A stretch of 64,000 nucleotides of DNA, from assembly GCF_018717645.1 (NCBI RefSeq), contig NZ_JAFLHG010000009.1, forward strand, positions 62,001 through 126,000, read 5' to 3'. A program made the position numbers and the translations under genes. The notes below the pieces were generated by a model. It was not told the origin of the DNA and made no database searches. It saw only the letters and a list, made by a program, of their open reading frames with translations. Source of the DNA: Microbacterium flavum. GTDB taxonomy: Bacteria > Actinomycetota > Actinomycetes > Actinomycetales > Microbacteriaceae. Shown here piece after piece: positions 33,000 to 40,732 of this stretch. The stretch's first letter is position 1. Each line of letters begins with the position of its first letter.

Positions 33000-33764
33000 A
33001 TGTCCCAGCCCATCCCCGCCGGTTCGCTCAGCGGAAAGACGGCTCTCGTCACGGGATCATCCCGCGGCATCGGCGCCGACACCGCCGCCTATCTCGCGCA
33101 GGGCGGCGCGAACGTCGTCATCAACTTCCGCAACAAGGCGCCGCGCGCCGAGAAGCTCGCGACGCAGCTGCGCGAGCTCGGCGTCGACGTTCTCGTCGTC
33201 GGCGCCGATCTCACCGATCCGGCATCCGTCGCGGACATGATGTCGCAGGTGAAGGAGACCTTCGGTGCTCTCGATCTTCTCGTGCTGAACGCCTCCGGCG
33301 GCATGGAGGGCGGCATGGGCGAGGACTACGCGCTGGTCCTCAACCGCGATGCGCAGCTGAACGTGCTGGATGCCGCCGCCCCGCTCCTGCACGATGGGTC
33401 GCGCGTCGTGTTCGTCACGAGCCACCAGGCGCACTTCATCCGCACGACGCCGACCATGCCGGAGTACGAGCCCGTCGCCCTCTCCAAGCGTGCGGGCGAG
33501 GACGCCCTGCGCGAGCGGATCCCGGGCCTGATGGAGCACGGGATCGATTTCGTGGTCGTCTCCGGCGACATGATCGAGGGCACCATCACAGCGACCCTGC
33601 TCGAGCGCGCGAACCCCGGGGCGATCGCGGAGCGGCGCGAATCCGCCGGCAAGCTCTACAACGTGTCGGAGTTCGCCGCCGAGGTCGCCCTCGCCGCGGT
33701 CGAGCCGATTCCGGCGGACAACACGCGCCTCGTGGGCGACGTCAGCTCCTTCGGCGGCGAGTAG
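33000..33764 (+). CDS. atypical SDR-family oxidoreductase
   Basis: 254 residues. Classical Rossmann start KTALVTGSSRGIGADTAAYL, NASGG in place of NNAG, and a catalytic-type serine in VFVTSHQAHF. The active-site YxxxK is changed: the lysine is in VALSKRAGEDALR, and the position normally held by tyrosine is valine, with a tyrosine three residues earlier (PEYEPVALSK). I recall the same PEYEPVA-SK pattern in other actinobacterial SDRs, so it is probably a conserved subfamily rather than a broken gene. Substrate unknown. A 17-pair terminator follows. Confidence 0.85.
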   Translation: MSQPIPAGSLSGKTALVTGSSRGIGADTAAYLAQGGANVVINFRNKAPRAEKLATQLRELGVDVLVVGADLTDPASVADMMSQVKETFGALDLLVLNASGGMEGGMGEDYALVLNRDAQLNVLDAAAPLLHDGSRVVFVTSHQAHFIRTTPTMPEYEPVALSKRAGEDALRERIPGLMEHGIDFVVVSGDMIEGTITATLLERANPGAIAERRESAGKLYNVSEFAAEVALAAVEPIPADNTRLVGDVSSFGGE

Positions 33765-33773
33765 TCCGCGACC

Positions 33774-33817
33774 ACGACGAAGCGCCCCGCGGCCGAGGCT
33801 GCGGGGCGCTTCGTCGT
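33774..33817. terminator. 17-pair bidirectional terminator
   Basis: Arms 33774-33790 and 33801-33817 are perfect complements around a 10-base loop (GGCCGAGGCT). It sits between the convergent SDR and DUF308 genes, 10 and 5 bases from their stops. Confidence 0.8.
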
Positions 33818-33821
33818 CACA

Positions 33822-34373
33822 TCACTTGCCGAACGAGAACGCACGCACGATCTGGATGACGCCCATGACGACCGCCGAGATTCCGAGCAGCCACCACAGC
33901 ACGAGCGCTCCCCACAGCGGGGAGAACAGGAGCGTGATGCCGGCGAGCAGGGAGATGATCGCGTAGAACACCGTCCAGCCCTTGGACACCGCGAGGTCGA
34001 GCGTCGTGAGCGCGACGACGCCCTCGATGATCCACATGATGCCGACGAGGATGCCGAGGAACGCAGCGAGCGTCACGGCGGTGGCACCGAGGTTCGTGAA
34101 CGCCACGATGCCGGCGATGACGAACAGGACGCCGAGGAGGATGTGTCCCAGACGCGCCCAGCCGCCCTTTCCGGCGGCGAAGATGCCGAGGCCCGCGTAG
34201 ACCAGGCCCGCCGCGATCGCGTAGATCGCAATGATCGCCGCGACGACCATTGCTGTCTTGCCTGGCCACACCAGGATGAGGATTCCGAGGATGAGGGAGA
34301 GCACGCCCCCGACACCGAGCGCGGTGCGGATGCCGTTGGTCGCGGTCTTCTCGATGGATGGTTCAGCGGTCAT
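33822..34373 (-). CDS. DUF308/HdeD-family membrane protein
   Basis: 183 residues from ATG 34373, with AAAGGGG upstream. Six hydrophobic helices in three hairpin repeats: LGVGGVLSLILGILILVWPG, ILLGVLFVIAGIVAF and AIISLLAGITLLFSPLWGAL. The repeated L-LGI-LL--P pattern is characteristic of HdeD/DUF308. E. coli HdeD is linked to acid resistance, but actinobacterial members have no known role. Monocistronic between a terminator and the AEC gene. Confidence 0.87.
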   Translation of the reverse strand: MTAEPSIEKTATNGIRTALGVGGVLSLILGILILVWPGKTAMVVAAIIAIYAIAAGLVYAGLGIFAAGKGGWARLGHILLGVLFVIAGIVAFTNLGATAVTLAAFLGILVGIMWIIEGVVALTTLDLAVSKGWTVFYAIISLLAGITLLFSPLWGALVLWWLLGISAVVMGVIQIVRAFSFGK

Positions 34374-34476
34374 GGGGACCCCTTTCTGAGTATCTCCTGA
34401 GAACGGAGATGCTTTCAGGCTAGCGGCACACGTGGCGGGGGAGCGGACATGACGCGCGGCGGTGCACGAGGACGGA

Positions 34477-35397
34477 TCAGCCCAGGATGAGGGTGATGCC
34501 GATGAGGACAGGAACGCAGCCGACGGTCGTGAGGAAGACCGTGTCACGCGCGATGGTCTCGCCGATGCTGAAGCGCTGGGCGTAGTTGAAGACATTCTGA
34601 GCGGTCGGCAGCGCCGCGAGCACGGTGACGATCAGGACATCGTTGGGCGTCAGGTGGAAGACGAAAGCGGCGACGACCCACGCCACCACGGGCATGAGCA
34701 CGAGCTTCAGCCCGGTGGCGAGCAGGATGTCGCGGCGTCGCCCCGACGGGGCCAGCACCCGCTGACCGTGGAGCGAGATGCCGTAGCTGATGAGCAGGAC
34801 GGGCACGCACGCGTTCGCGATGAGCTGCGCGGGATCGAGGACGATCGGAGGCATCCGCCAGCCCGACAGCGAGACCAGGACGCCGAGCACGGAACCGACG
34901 ACGATCGGGTTGGTGAACGTGCGCTGGAGGATCGGGAACGGGCGGCGCTGACCCGTGGTGATCGACTCGAAGATCGCCATGGTGATCGGCGTGAACACCA
35001 GCAGCTGCAGAAGGATGACGGGGGCCGGGTACGCGGCACTGCCGAGGAGGTAGAGCGAGAGCGGGATGCCGATGTTGTTCGAGTTGACCTGGCCCGCAGA
35101 CAGTGTGCCGATGAGCGTCTCCGCAACGCTGCGTCGCCACAGCAGCCTTGCGACGAGTCCATAGGCGATGAAGACGACGACGGCCGCGATCGCCGACACC
35201 GGGAGGAGCGCGGAGAAGAGCGTGTGGACATCGGCCTGCGCGAGGACGACGAACAGCAGGAACGGCGACAGGACGAAGAACGTCAACCGGCTCAGCACGT
35301 GGCGCGCGTGCGGACCGAGCAGGTCGATCCTGCCGATCACGTAGCCGACCCCGATCGCGACGCCGACCACCACGAACCCGGTCAGCGTCTCCCACAC
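34477..35397 (-). CDS. AEC-family (auxin efflux carrier-like) transporter
   Basis: 306 residues, about ten membrane helices in two inverted halves. Family motifs SAGQVNSNNIGIPLSLYLLG in the first half and LLISYGISLHGQ / LAALPTAQNVFNYAQRF in the second match the membrane transport protein family, whose bacterial members carry dicarboxylates such as malonate or malate. The GTG at 35397 has TAGAGT ending 6 bases upstream, so leaderless. An 18-base perfect palindrome and a second dyad lie immediately behind the promoter. Confidence 0.88.
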   Translation of the reverse strand: MWETLTGFVVVGVAIGVGYVIGRIDLLGPHARHVLSRLTFFVLSPFLLFVVLAQADVHTLFSALLPVSAIAAVVVFIAYGLVARLLWRRSVAETLIGTLSAGQVNSNNIGIPLSLYLLGSAAYPAPVILLQLLVFTPITMAIFESITTGQRRPFPILQRTFTNPIVVGSVLGVLVSLSGWRMPPIVLDPAQLIANACVPVLLISYGISLHGQRVLAPSGRRRDILLATGLKLVLMPVVAWVVAAFVFHLTPNDVLIVTVLAALPTAQNVFNYAQRFSIGETIARDTVFLTTVGCVPVLIGITLILG

Positions 35398-35403
35398 ACC
35401 TCG

Positions 35404-35409
35404 ACTCTA
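35404..35409 (-). promoter_or_regulatory. -10 box TAGAGT, leaderless start of the AEC transporter gene
   Basis: Minus-strand TAGAGT-N6-GTG (35397). Confidence 0.45.
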
Positions 35410-35425
35410 TGGGGCCGTCGCGAGC

Positions 35426-35443
35426 ATCGGCGATATCGCCGAT
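35426..35443. promoter_or_regulatory. 18-base perfect palindrome upstream of the AEC gene
   Basis: ATCGGCGATATCGCCGAT is fully self-complementary and lies 16 bases upstream of the AEC -10 box, at the expected -35 position. It is a strong operator candidate for an unidentified dimeric regulator. Confidence 0.5.
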
Positions 35444-35455
35444 AATGCACATTAT
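35442..35455. promoter_or_regulatory. second dyad ATAATG-CA-CATTAT
   Basis: 6-base arms with a 2-base centre, AT-rich in a GC-rich region, overlapping the end of the 18-base palindrome by two bases. It resembles GntR-type dyads in size; the regulator is unknown. Confidence 0.4.
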
Positions 35456-35600
35456 GTCAGCTTATTGACGAGTATCCACCCTTCGACACGGCGCAGTCCC
35501 CTGAACGTCTGTCCGCGCGCTCGAGGCACACTCCCGACGACTTTGTGGTTTCATCTCCTTTGTACCTCGCCGCGACGATTCAGGACGGGAGCACGATTAC

Positions 35601-36461
35601 GTGACGCCCTCTCCTGCCGTGACCGTCGTCGGCAGCATCAACGTCGACCTCACGATCCGCGTGTCCCGGCTCCCGGGCCCCGGCGAGACCGTCGGTGCCG
35701 GCACACTGACCCGCGAACCGGGTGGCAAGGGCGCGAACCAGGCGGTGGCGCTCCAGCGACTCGGTGCATCGGTCACCCTCGTCGGAGCCGTCGGCGAAGA
35801 CGCTGACGGCTCGTGGGCGTGCGCGAACCTCGAGCGAGTCGGCGTCAGCACGGCAGGCGTCGTCCGCAGCTCCGCGGCCGCGACGGGTACCGCGGTGGTC
35901 CTCGTCGACGACGCCGGCGAGAACCAGATCGTCGTCTGCCCGGGCGCGAACGATCTCGTCTCCCATCGCGGTGTCGAGCTGTGGACGGATCCGATCCTCG
36001 CGCAGCTCGAGGTTCCCCTCGACACCGTCGTCGACCTCGCCAGCGCCGCGCGCGGGTTCCTCGCGATCAACACCGCTCCCGCGCAACAGTTGCCGCAGGA
36101 GGTCATCGAGCGCACGGACCTGTTCATCGCGAACGCCGGTGAGTATCAGCAGATTCCCGGGCTGCGCTCGGCGCGGCTCGTTGCCGTGACGGACGGCGCC
36201 CGGGGTGCCACGCTGCTCGCCGCCGGCGTCGAGATCGCCCGCGCGACCTCGCCGAAAGTTGTCGCTGTCAGCACCGTGGGCGCCGGAGACGCGTTCTCCG
36301 CCGCTCTCGTCCTCGGTCTCGTCCGAGGCCTTTCCCCGACGGCCGCACTCGCCGCGGCGTGCGCGGCCGGTTCGGACGCGGTGACGGATGCGGCGGCCCA
36401 GCCCGCGCTTCGACACCTCGACGACTATCTCCGAGCCACGTACGAAGAAGGATCCCGATGA
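35601..36461 (+). CDS. PfkB-family sugar kinase (ribokinase-like)
   Basis: 286 residues. PfkB signatures: VVGSINVDLTIRVSRLPGPG at the N-terminus, GGKGANQAVALQRLGA (sugar-binding) and STVGAGDAFSAALVLGL (anion hole plus catalytic Asp). The order and wording match ribokinase best, so phosphorylation of ribose or a similar pentose is likely. GTG 35601 is the chosen start; GGGAG at 35586-35590 is a usable but distant ribosome site. The stop overlaps the arsC-like ATG by 4 bases, an odd partnership. The 203-base region upstream holds the AEC dyads, and no other gene was seen there. Confidence 0.88.
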   Translation: MTPSPAVTVVGSINVDLTIRVSRLPGPGETVGAGTLTREPGGKGANQAVALQRLGASVTLVGAVGEDADGSWACANLERVGVSTAGVVRSSAAATGTAVVLVDDAGENQIVVCPGANDLVSHRGVELWTDPILAQLEVPLDTVVDLASAARGFLAINTAPAQQLPQEVIERTDLFIANAGEYQQIPGLRSARLVAVTDGARGATLLAAGVEIARATSPKVVAVSTVGAGDAFSAALVLGLVRGLSPTAALAAACAAGSDAVTDAAAQPALRHLDDYLRATYEEGSR

Positions 36462-36856
36462 CCACCCCCACCGTCCTGTTCGTCTGCGTCCACAATGCGG
36501 GCCGCTCCCAGATGGCCGCGGGCTATCTGCAGCACCTGGCCGGCGACCGGATCGACGTCCGCTCCGCGGGGTCCGAGCCGAAGGACCAGATCAACTCCGT
36601 GGCGGTGGCGGCGATGGCCGAGGACGGCATCGACATCACCGCGAACACGCCGAAGCTCCTGACGGTGGATGCCGTGAAGCAGGCCGATGTCGTGATCACG
36701 ATGGGGTGCGGCGATGCCTGCCCGATCTTCCCCGGCAAGCGCTACGAGGACTGGGAACTCGACGACCCCGCTGGCCAGAGCATCGACGCCGTCCGGCCCA
36801 TTCGCGACGACATCCGCGCTCGCGTCCGGGCGCTCATCGCCGAGCTCCTCCCCTGA
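36458..36856 (+). CDS. arsenate reductase / low-molecular-weight phosphatase-like (ArsC)
   Basis: 132 residues from ATG 36458. The P-loop FVCVHNAGRSQMAAG (Cx5R) opens the protein. The segments SAGSEPKDQINSVAVAAMAE and MGCGDACPIFPGKRYEDWELDDPAGQ match actinobacterial mycothiol-dependent arsenate reductases, as in Corynebacterium glutamicum. ArsC reduces arsenate to arsenite. No arsenite pump or ArsR regulator adjoins it; a MerR-type gene is convergent 15 bases downstream. It is translationally coupled to the ribokinase. Confidence 0.88.
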   Translation: MTTPTVLFVCVHNAGRSQMAAGYLQHLAGDRIDVRSAGSEPKDQINSVAVAAMAEDGIDITANTPKLLTVDAVKQADVVITMGCGDACPIFPGKRYEDWELDDPAGQSIDAVRPIRDDIRARVRALIAELLP

Positions 36857-36871
36857 CACCTCACGATACGG

Positions 36872-37243
36872 TCACCGACTGCGCAGCTGTGCGAGGAACT
36901 CGTCCGCGGCATCCAGCTGCGTGCGGAGTCGCTCGCGGCGTTCGAGCGCCTCGTCCGTGATGGCCGCCAGGCGATCCCGCAGGCCCGTGTCGGTCGGAGC
37001 GTCCGCGAGGCCGTCGATGACGGCGAGGAGCTCCCCCATCTGCTCCAGGCTGTAGCCGAGCGGCTTCATCCGACGGATCAGCAGCAGGCGCGACTCATCC
37101 CCCGGCGTGTACAGCCGGAACCCGCCGTCCGTGCGACCGCTCGGGGTCAGCAGGCCGATCTCGTCGTAGTGCCGCAGGGTGCGCAGCGACAGCCCGGTCC
37201 GCTCGGCGAGCTCGCCGATGTGCATCGTGTCCGCGCTGGTCAT
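36872..37243 (-). CDS. MerR-family transcriptional regulator
   Basis: 123 residues from ATG 37243, with GGGAG upstream. The N-terminal winged helix MHIGELAERTGLSLRTLRHYDEIGLLTPSGRTDGGFRLY is classic MerR. A coiled dimerisation helix follows (RDRLAAITDEALERRERLRTQLDAA). No C-terminal cysteine metal ligands, so a small organic ligand or none is expected. It is divergent from the SulP gene and a 15-base dyad lies in the spacer. It probably regulates itself and the SulP transporter. Confidence 0.9.
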   Translation of the reverse strand: MTSADTMHIGELAERTGLSLRTLRHYDEIGLLTPSGRTDGGFRLYTPGDESRLLLIRRMKPLGYSLEQMGELLAVIDGLADAPTDTGLRDRLAAITDEALERRERLRTQLDAADEFLAQLRSR

Positions 37244-37266
37244 CCGACTCCCGGTTTCGGTCAAAC

Positions 37267-37281
37267 CTAACGTTACGTTAG
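37267..37281. promoter_or_regulatory. MerR operator candidate CTAACGT-T-ACGTTAG
   Basis: Perfect 7-base arms around one central base, 23 bases upstream of the MerR start codon and about 120 bases before SulP. Size and symmetry suit MerR dimers, which bind between the -35 and -10 elements. Confidence 0.55.
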
Positions 37282-37403
37282 AGTTGCTCGGTATGCGCCG
37301 TGCCGTCGGCGGCGCCCTCCATCTTCTCCCATCCTCCGAGCCCCATCGGGCCGGACGATGTGGACTCCCCCGCGGAACCGCCCGCATGCACAGAAGGAGC
37401 GCC

Positions 37404-38927
37404 ATGACTGCCGCCCCGCTCACCACCGACCCGCGCAGCCGCTACCGCATCGAACCCACCGTGCTGCAGGCCCTGCGGAGCCCCCGCATCCTCACCCGCG
37501 AAGTCCTGGCCGGCCTGGTCGTCGCGATCGCGCTGATCCCCGAAGCGATCGCGTTCTCGATCATCGCCGGCGTCGACCCGCGGCTGGGACTCTTCTCCTC
37601 CTTCATCATGGCCGTCGCGATCTCGTTCCTCGGCGGCCGTCCCGCCATGATCACCGCGGCCACGGGCGCGATCGCGCTCGTCATCGCCCCGGTCGCCCGC
37701 GAGCACGGCATGGACTACTTCATCGCCACCGTCCTCCTCGGCGGCGCGATCCAGGTTGTGCTGGCCCTCCTCGGGGTGGCGAAGCTCATGCGGTTCATCC
37801 CCCGCAGCGTCATGGTCGGCTTCGTCAACGCGCTCGCCATCCTCATCTTCGTCTCACAGGTCCCGCAGCTGATCGGCGTGCCGTGGATGGTCTACCCGCT
37901 GGTCGTGGTCGGACTGCTCATCATGTATCTGATGCCGCGTCTGACCCGGGTCGTTCCGGCTCCCCTCGTCGCGATCGTTCTGCTGACGGGAGCCGCCGTC
38001 GTCTTCGGCATCGCCGTGCCCACCGTCGGCGACCAGGGCGCGCTCCCCGAGAGCCTCCCCCAGTTGTTCCTCCCGAACGTTCCGCTGACGTGGGAGACGC
38101 TCGGGATCATCTTCCCCTTCGCCGCCGCGATGGCCGTCGTCGGCCTCCTCGAGTCGCTCATGACCGCGAAGCTCGTCGACGAGATCACCGACACCCACTC
38201 CCGCAAGACCCGCGAAGCATGGGGCCAGGGCGTGGCGAACATCCTCTCCGGCGCGTTCGGCGGCATGGGTGGCTGCGCGATGATCGGCCAGACCATGATC
38301 AACGTCAAGGCATCCGGCGCACGCACGCGGATCTCCACGTTCCTCGCCGGGGTGTTCCTCCTGATCCTCGTCCTCGCCCTCGGCGACGTCGTCGCCGTCA
38401 TCCCCATGGCCGCCCTCGTCGCCGTGATGATCGTCGTGTCGGTGGCGACCTTCGACTGGCACAGCATCCGGCTCGCGACCCTCCGACGGATGCCGAAGAG
38501 CGAGACCCTCGTCATGGTCGTCACCGTCGCGATCACGGTGTGGACGCACAACCTCGCGCTCGGCGTCGGGGCGGGAGTCGTCGCCGCGATGATCCTCTTC
38601 GCACGGCGCGTCGCCCACTTCACGACCGTGACGCGGGAGGTGATCGCCGACGATCTCGGCGACATCGCCCGGTACACGGTCGACGGCGAGCTGTTCTTCG
38701 CCTCCAGCAACGACCTGACCACCCAGTTCGCCTACACGCACGATCCCGCTCGCGTCGTGATCGACATGTCCCACTCGCACGTCTGGGACGCCTCGACGGT
38801 CGCCGCACTCGACGCGATCCACACGAAGTACGCGCACCTGGGCACCGTCGTGACCATCGAAGGCATGAATGAGGCCACGAGCCGGTTCCACCAGCGACTG
38901 AGCGGCGAGCTCGGCGCGGCGCACTGA
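37404..38927 (+). CDS. SulP-family anion transporter with STAS domain
   Basis: 507 residues from ATG 37404, with GAAGGAG upstream. About ten membrane helices of the SulP fold: REVLAGLVVAIALIPEAIAF at the start, GRPAMITAATGAIALVIAPV, and the central ESLMTAKLVDEITDTHSRKTRE. A C-terminal STAS domain (residues ~415-507) contains RVVIDMSHSHVWDASTVAAL. Members carry sulfate, bicarbonate or dicarboxylates; substrate is not deducible. Divergent from a MerR gene that may control it. No sulfate assimilation genes adjoin it. Confidence 0.9.
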   Translation: MTAAPLTTDPRSRYRIEPTVLQALRSPRILTREVLAGLVVAIALIPEAIAFSIIAGVDPRLGLFSSFIMAVAISFLGGRPAMITAATGAIALVIAPVAREHGMDYFIATVLLGGAIQVVLALLGVAKLMRFIPRSVMVGFVNALAILIFVSQVPQLIGVPWMVYPLVVVGLLIMYLMPRLTRVVPAPLVAIVLLTGAAVVFGIAVPTVGDQGALPESLPQLFLPNVPLTWETLGIIFPFAAAMAVVGLLESLMTAKLVDEITDTHSRKTREAWGQGVANILSGAFGGMGGCAMIGQTMINVKASGARTRISTFLAGVFLLILVLALGDVVAVIPMAALVAVMIVVSVATFDWHSIRLATLRRMPKSETLVMVVTVAITVWTHNLALGVGAGVVAAMILFARRVAHFTTVTREVIADDLGDIARYTVDGELFFASSNDLTTQFAYTHDPARVVIDMSHSHVWDASTVAALDAIHTKYAHLGTVVTIEGMNEATSRFHQRLSGELGAAH

Positions 38928-38983
38928 GGCGCCGCGCCCCTCCTCGCGCCCGACCCGTGGGCGGATGGGTGCGTCGGCGCGGG

Positions 38984-38989
38984 TAGCGT
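38984..38989 (+). promoter_or_regulatory. -10 box TAGCGT, leaderless start of the MFS gene
   Basis: TAGCGT-N6-GTG (38996), no ribosome site. Confidence 0.5.
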
Positions 38990-38995
38990 GGACGG

Positions 38996-40336
38996 GTGAC
39001 CCTCGACCATCTCCGATCCGCCGCTCGCAGTCCGGGATGGCAGGCGTGGGTCGTCTGGGGCGTGGGGGTCGCGGCCTACATGCTCGCGGTCGTCAACCGC
39101 TCCTCTCTCTCGGCCGTGGGCATCGACACGGCCGAGCGGTTCGGGGCGGACGCCGCGACGCTCTCGATGTTCGCGGTCGTCCAGCTCGCGGTGTACGGCG
39201 GAATGCAGATCCCGGTGGGCCTCCTCCTGGACCGCTACGGCGCCCGCCCGATCATGGCGATCGGCATGCTTCTGATGGCCGTGGGGCAGCTCACGCTGGC
39301 CTTCTCCCCCAGCGTCGGTGTCGCCATCTTCGCCCGCGTCCTGCTCGGGGCGGGCGATGCGGCCGTCTTCCCCGGCGTCCTCCGGCTGATCGCCACGTGG
39401 TTCCCCGCGCAGCGAGGACCGCTGATGAGCCAGCTGACCGGCCTCGTCGGCCAATCCGGTCAGCTCCTCGCGCTCGCGCCTCTGGCGATCCTGCTGCACG
39501 CGACGAGCTGGGAGCTCGTCTTCGGCGGCATCGCCGGCCTCTGCGTGCTCTTCGCCGTGCTCGTCTACGCGGTGGTCCGCAACCACCCCGCGGAACTCCC
39601 CGCGGATGTCTCGGTCGATACCGACACCGGGGCGATCCGCATCGTGCGGTCATCGATCGACACCGGCGTCGGCATCCGCGCCGCATGGGCGCATCCGGGA
39701 ACTCGGCTCGCGTTCTGGTCGCACTTCACGGCGCCCTTCGCCGGCACTGCCTTCGTCCTCCTCTGGGGCATGCCGTTCCTGACTGCGGGCGAGGGGCTCG
39801 AGAAGGGACAGGCGGCCGGCGTCCTGTCGGTATATGTCGTCGTCGGCATGGCCCTCGGACCGATCATGGGCGACCTGTCCCGCCGCATCCCGCACCTGCG
39901 CTCGCGCGCCCTCGTCCTCCCCGCCGTCGCGACGCAGGTCGTGGCCTGGACCGTCGTCATCGTCTGGCCGGGCCCCGCGCCGCTGTGGCTGATGTACGGG
40001 CTGGCGGTAGCGCTCGCGATGGGCGGACCGGCCTCGATGATCGCGTTCGATCACGCGCGCACGCACAATCCCGCCCATCGCCTGTCGACCGCCACCGGCA
40101 TCACGAACGTGGGCGGGTTCCTCGCCGCACTCGTGGCGATCTTCGCGATCGGGCTCGCGCTCGACCTCCAGGGCGCCGGGACGCCCGGCACCTACCGCTT
40201 GGACGCCTTCCGCCTGGCCTTCCTCCTGCAGTTCCCCCTCTGGGCGCTCGGCTGGACCTTCATCGTGATCGAACGACGGAAGACCCGCGTGCTGCTCGGA
40301 CTCGAGCAGCCCCGCGGGTCTTCCGGGCGGCGGTGA
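38996..40336 (+). CDS. MFS transporter
   Basis: 446 residues with twelve predicted helices. The MFS motif between helices 2 and 3 reads PVGLLLDRYGARPIM, with further helix motifs at FARVLLGAGDAAVFPGVLRL. This opening resembles the nitrate/hexuronate-type (NarK/ACS) branch. No substrate can be assigned and no catabolic genes are near. GTG 38996 is chosen because of the TAGCGT box. A long hairpin is embedded in the last codons and may terminate transcription. Confidence 0.87.
   Translation: MTLDHLRSAARSPGWQAWVVWGVGVAAYMLAVVNRSSLSAVGIDTAERFGADAATLSMFAVVQLAVYGGMQIPVGLLLDRYGARPIMAIGMLLMAVGQLTLAFSPSVGVAIFARVLLGAGDAAVFPGVLRLIATWFPAQRGPLMSQLTGLVGQSGQLLALAPLAILLHATSWELVFGGIAGLCVLFAVLVYAVVRNHPAELPADVSVDTDTGAIRIVRSSIDTGVGIRAAWAHPGTRLAFWSHFTAPFAGTAFVLLWGMPFLTAGEGLEKGQAAGVLSVYVVVGMALGPIMGDLSRRIPHLRSRALVLPAVATQVVAWTVVIVWPGPAPLWLMYGLAVALAMGGPASMIAFDHARTHNPAHRLSTATGITNVGGFLAALVAIFAIGLALDLQGAGTPGTYRLDAFRLAFLLQFPLWALGWTFIVIERRKTRVLLGLEQPRGSSGRR
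40279..40323 (+). terminator. hairpin inside the 3' end of the MFS gene
   Basis: Outer arms GAAGACCCGCG (40279-40289) and CGCGGGTCTTC (40313-40323) enclose an inner CTGCTCG/CGAGCAG stem. It is entirely coding and ends 10 bases before the stop codon. No T-run. Confidence 0.35.
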
Positions 40337-40342
40337 GCGGCG

Positions 40343-40603
40343 TCAGACGACCCCGTCGCCCGACGTGCGCGACTCGGTCTGAGTGATCCGCTCGCCTCCC
40401 ACAGGGTCGACGGTGCGCGTGACCTGCGCCGTCGAGCGGCGGCGGAACATGAAGATGAGACCGATCAGGAAGACGAGGGCGCCGGCGCCCATCAGGATGT
40501 ACCCGATCAGATCGAGGTCGACGAACTGGCTGGTGTCGACATTGACGGCGAAGACCAGAATGGCGCCGATGACGAAGAGGGCGATGCCTGCTCCGATGCT
40601 CAT
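40343..40603 (-). CDS. small two-helix membrane protein (DUF6458-like)
   Basis: 86 residues from ATG 40603, with AAGGAG upstream. Two membrane helices (MSIGAGIALFVIGAILVFAV and IGYILMGAGALVFLIGLIFM) separated by VDTSQFVDLDL. A short cytoplasmic tail with VTRTVDPVGGERITQTESRT follows. Very common in actinobacteria, with no known function. Its stop is 6 bases from the convergent MFS stop. Confidence 0.82.
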   Translation of the reverse strand: MSIGAGIALFVIGAILVFAVNVDTSQFVDLDLIGYILMGAGALVFLIGLIFMFRRRSTAQVTRTVDPVGGERITQTESRTSGDGVV

Positions 40604-40732
40604 GGGGATGCTCCTTCGTGAAACGGGGGTGACGACCCATCGTCGCGTATGCGCGCGAGCCGGACGACACCCTTGACACGGCGCGCGCCGGTGTGCTGCA
40701 TGCCGACGCATGCTTTCTGCGCCTGCGACCGC

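Noticed and set aside
36359..36457. Upstream start for the ArsC-like gene
   Set aside because: This stretch is ribokinase sequence read out of frame; ATG 36458 gives a 4-base overlap and a normal-length protein.
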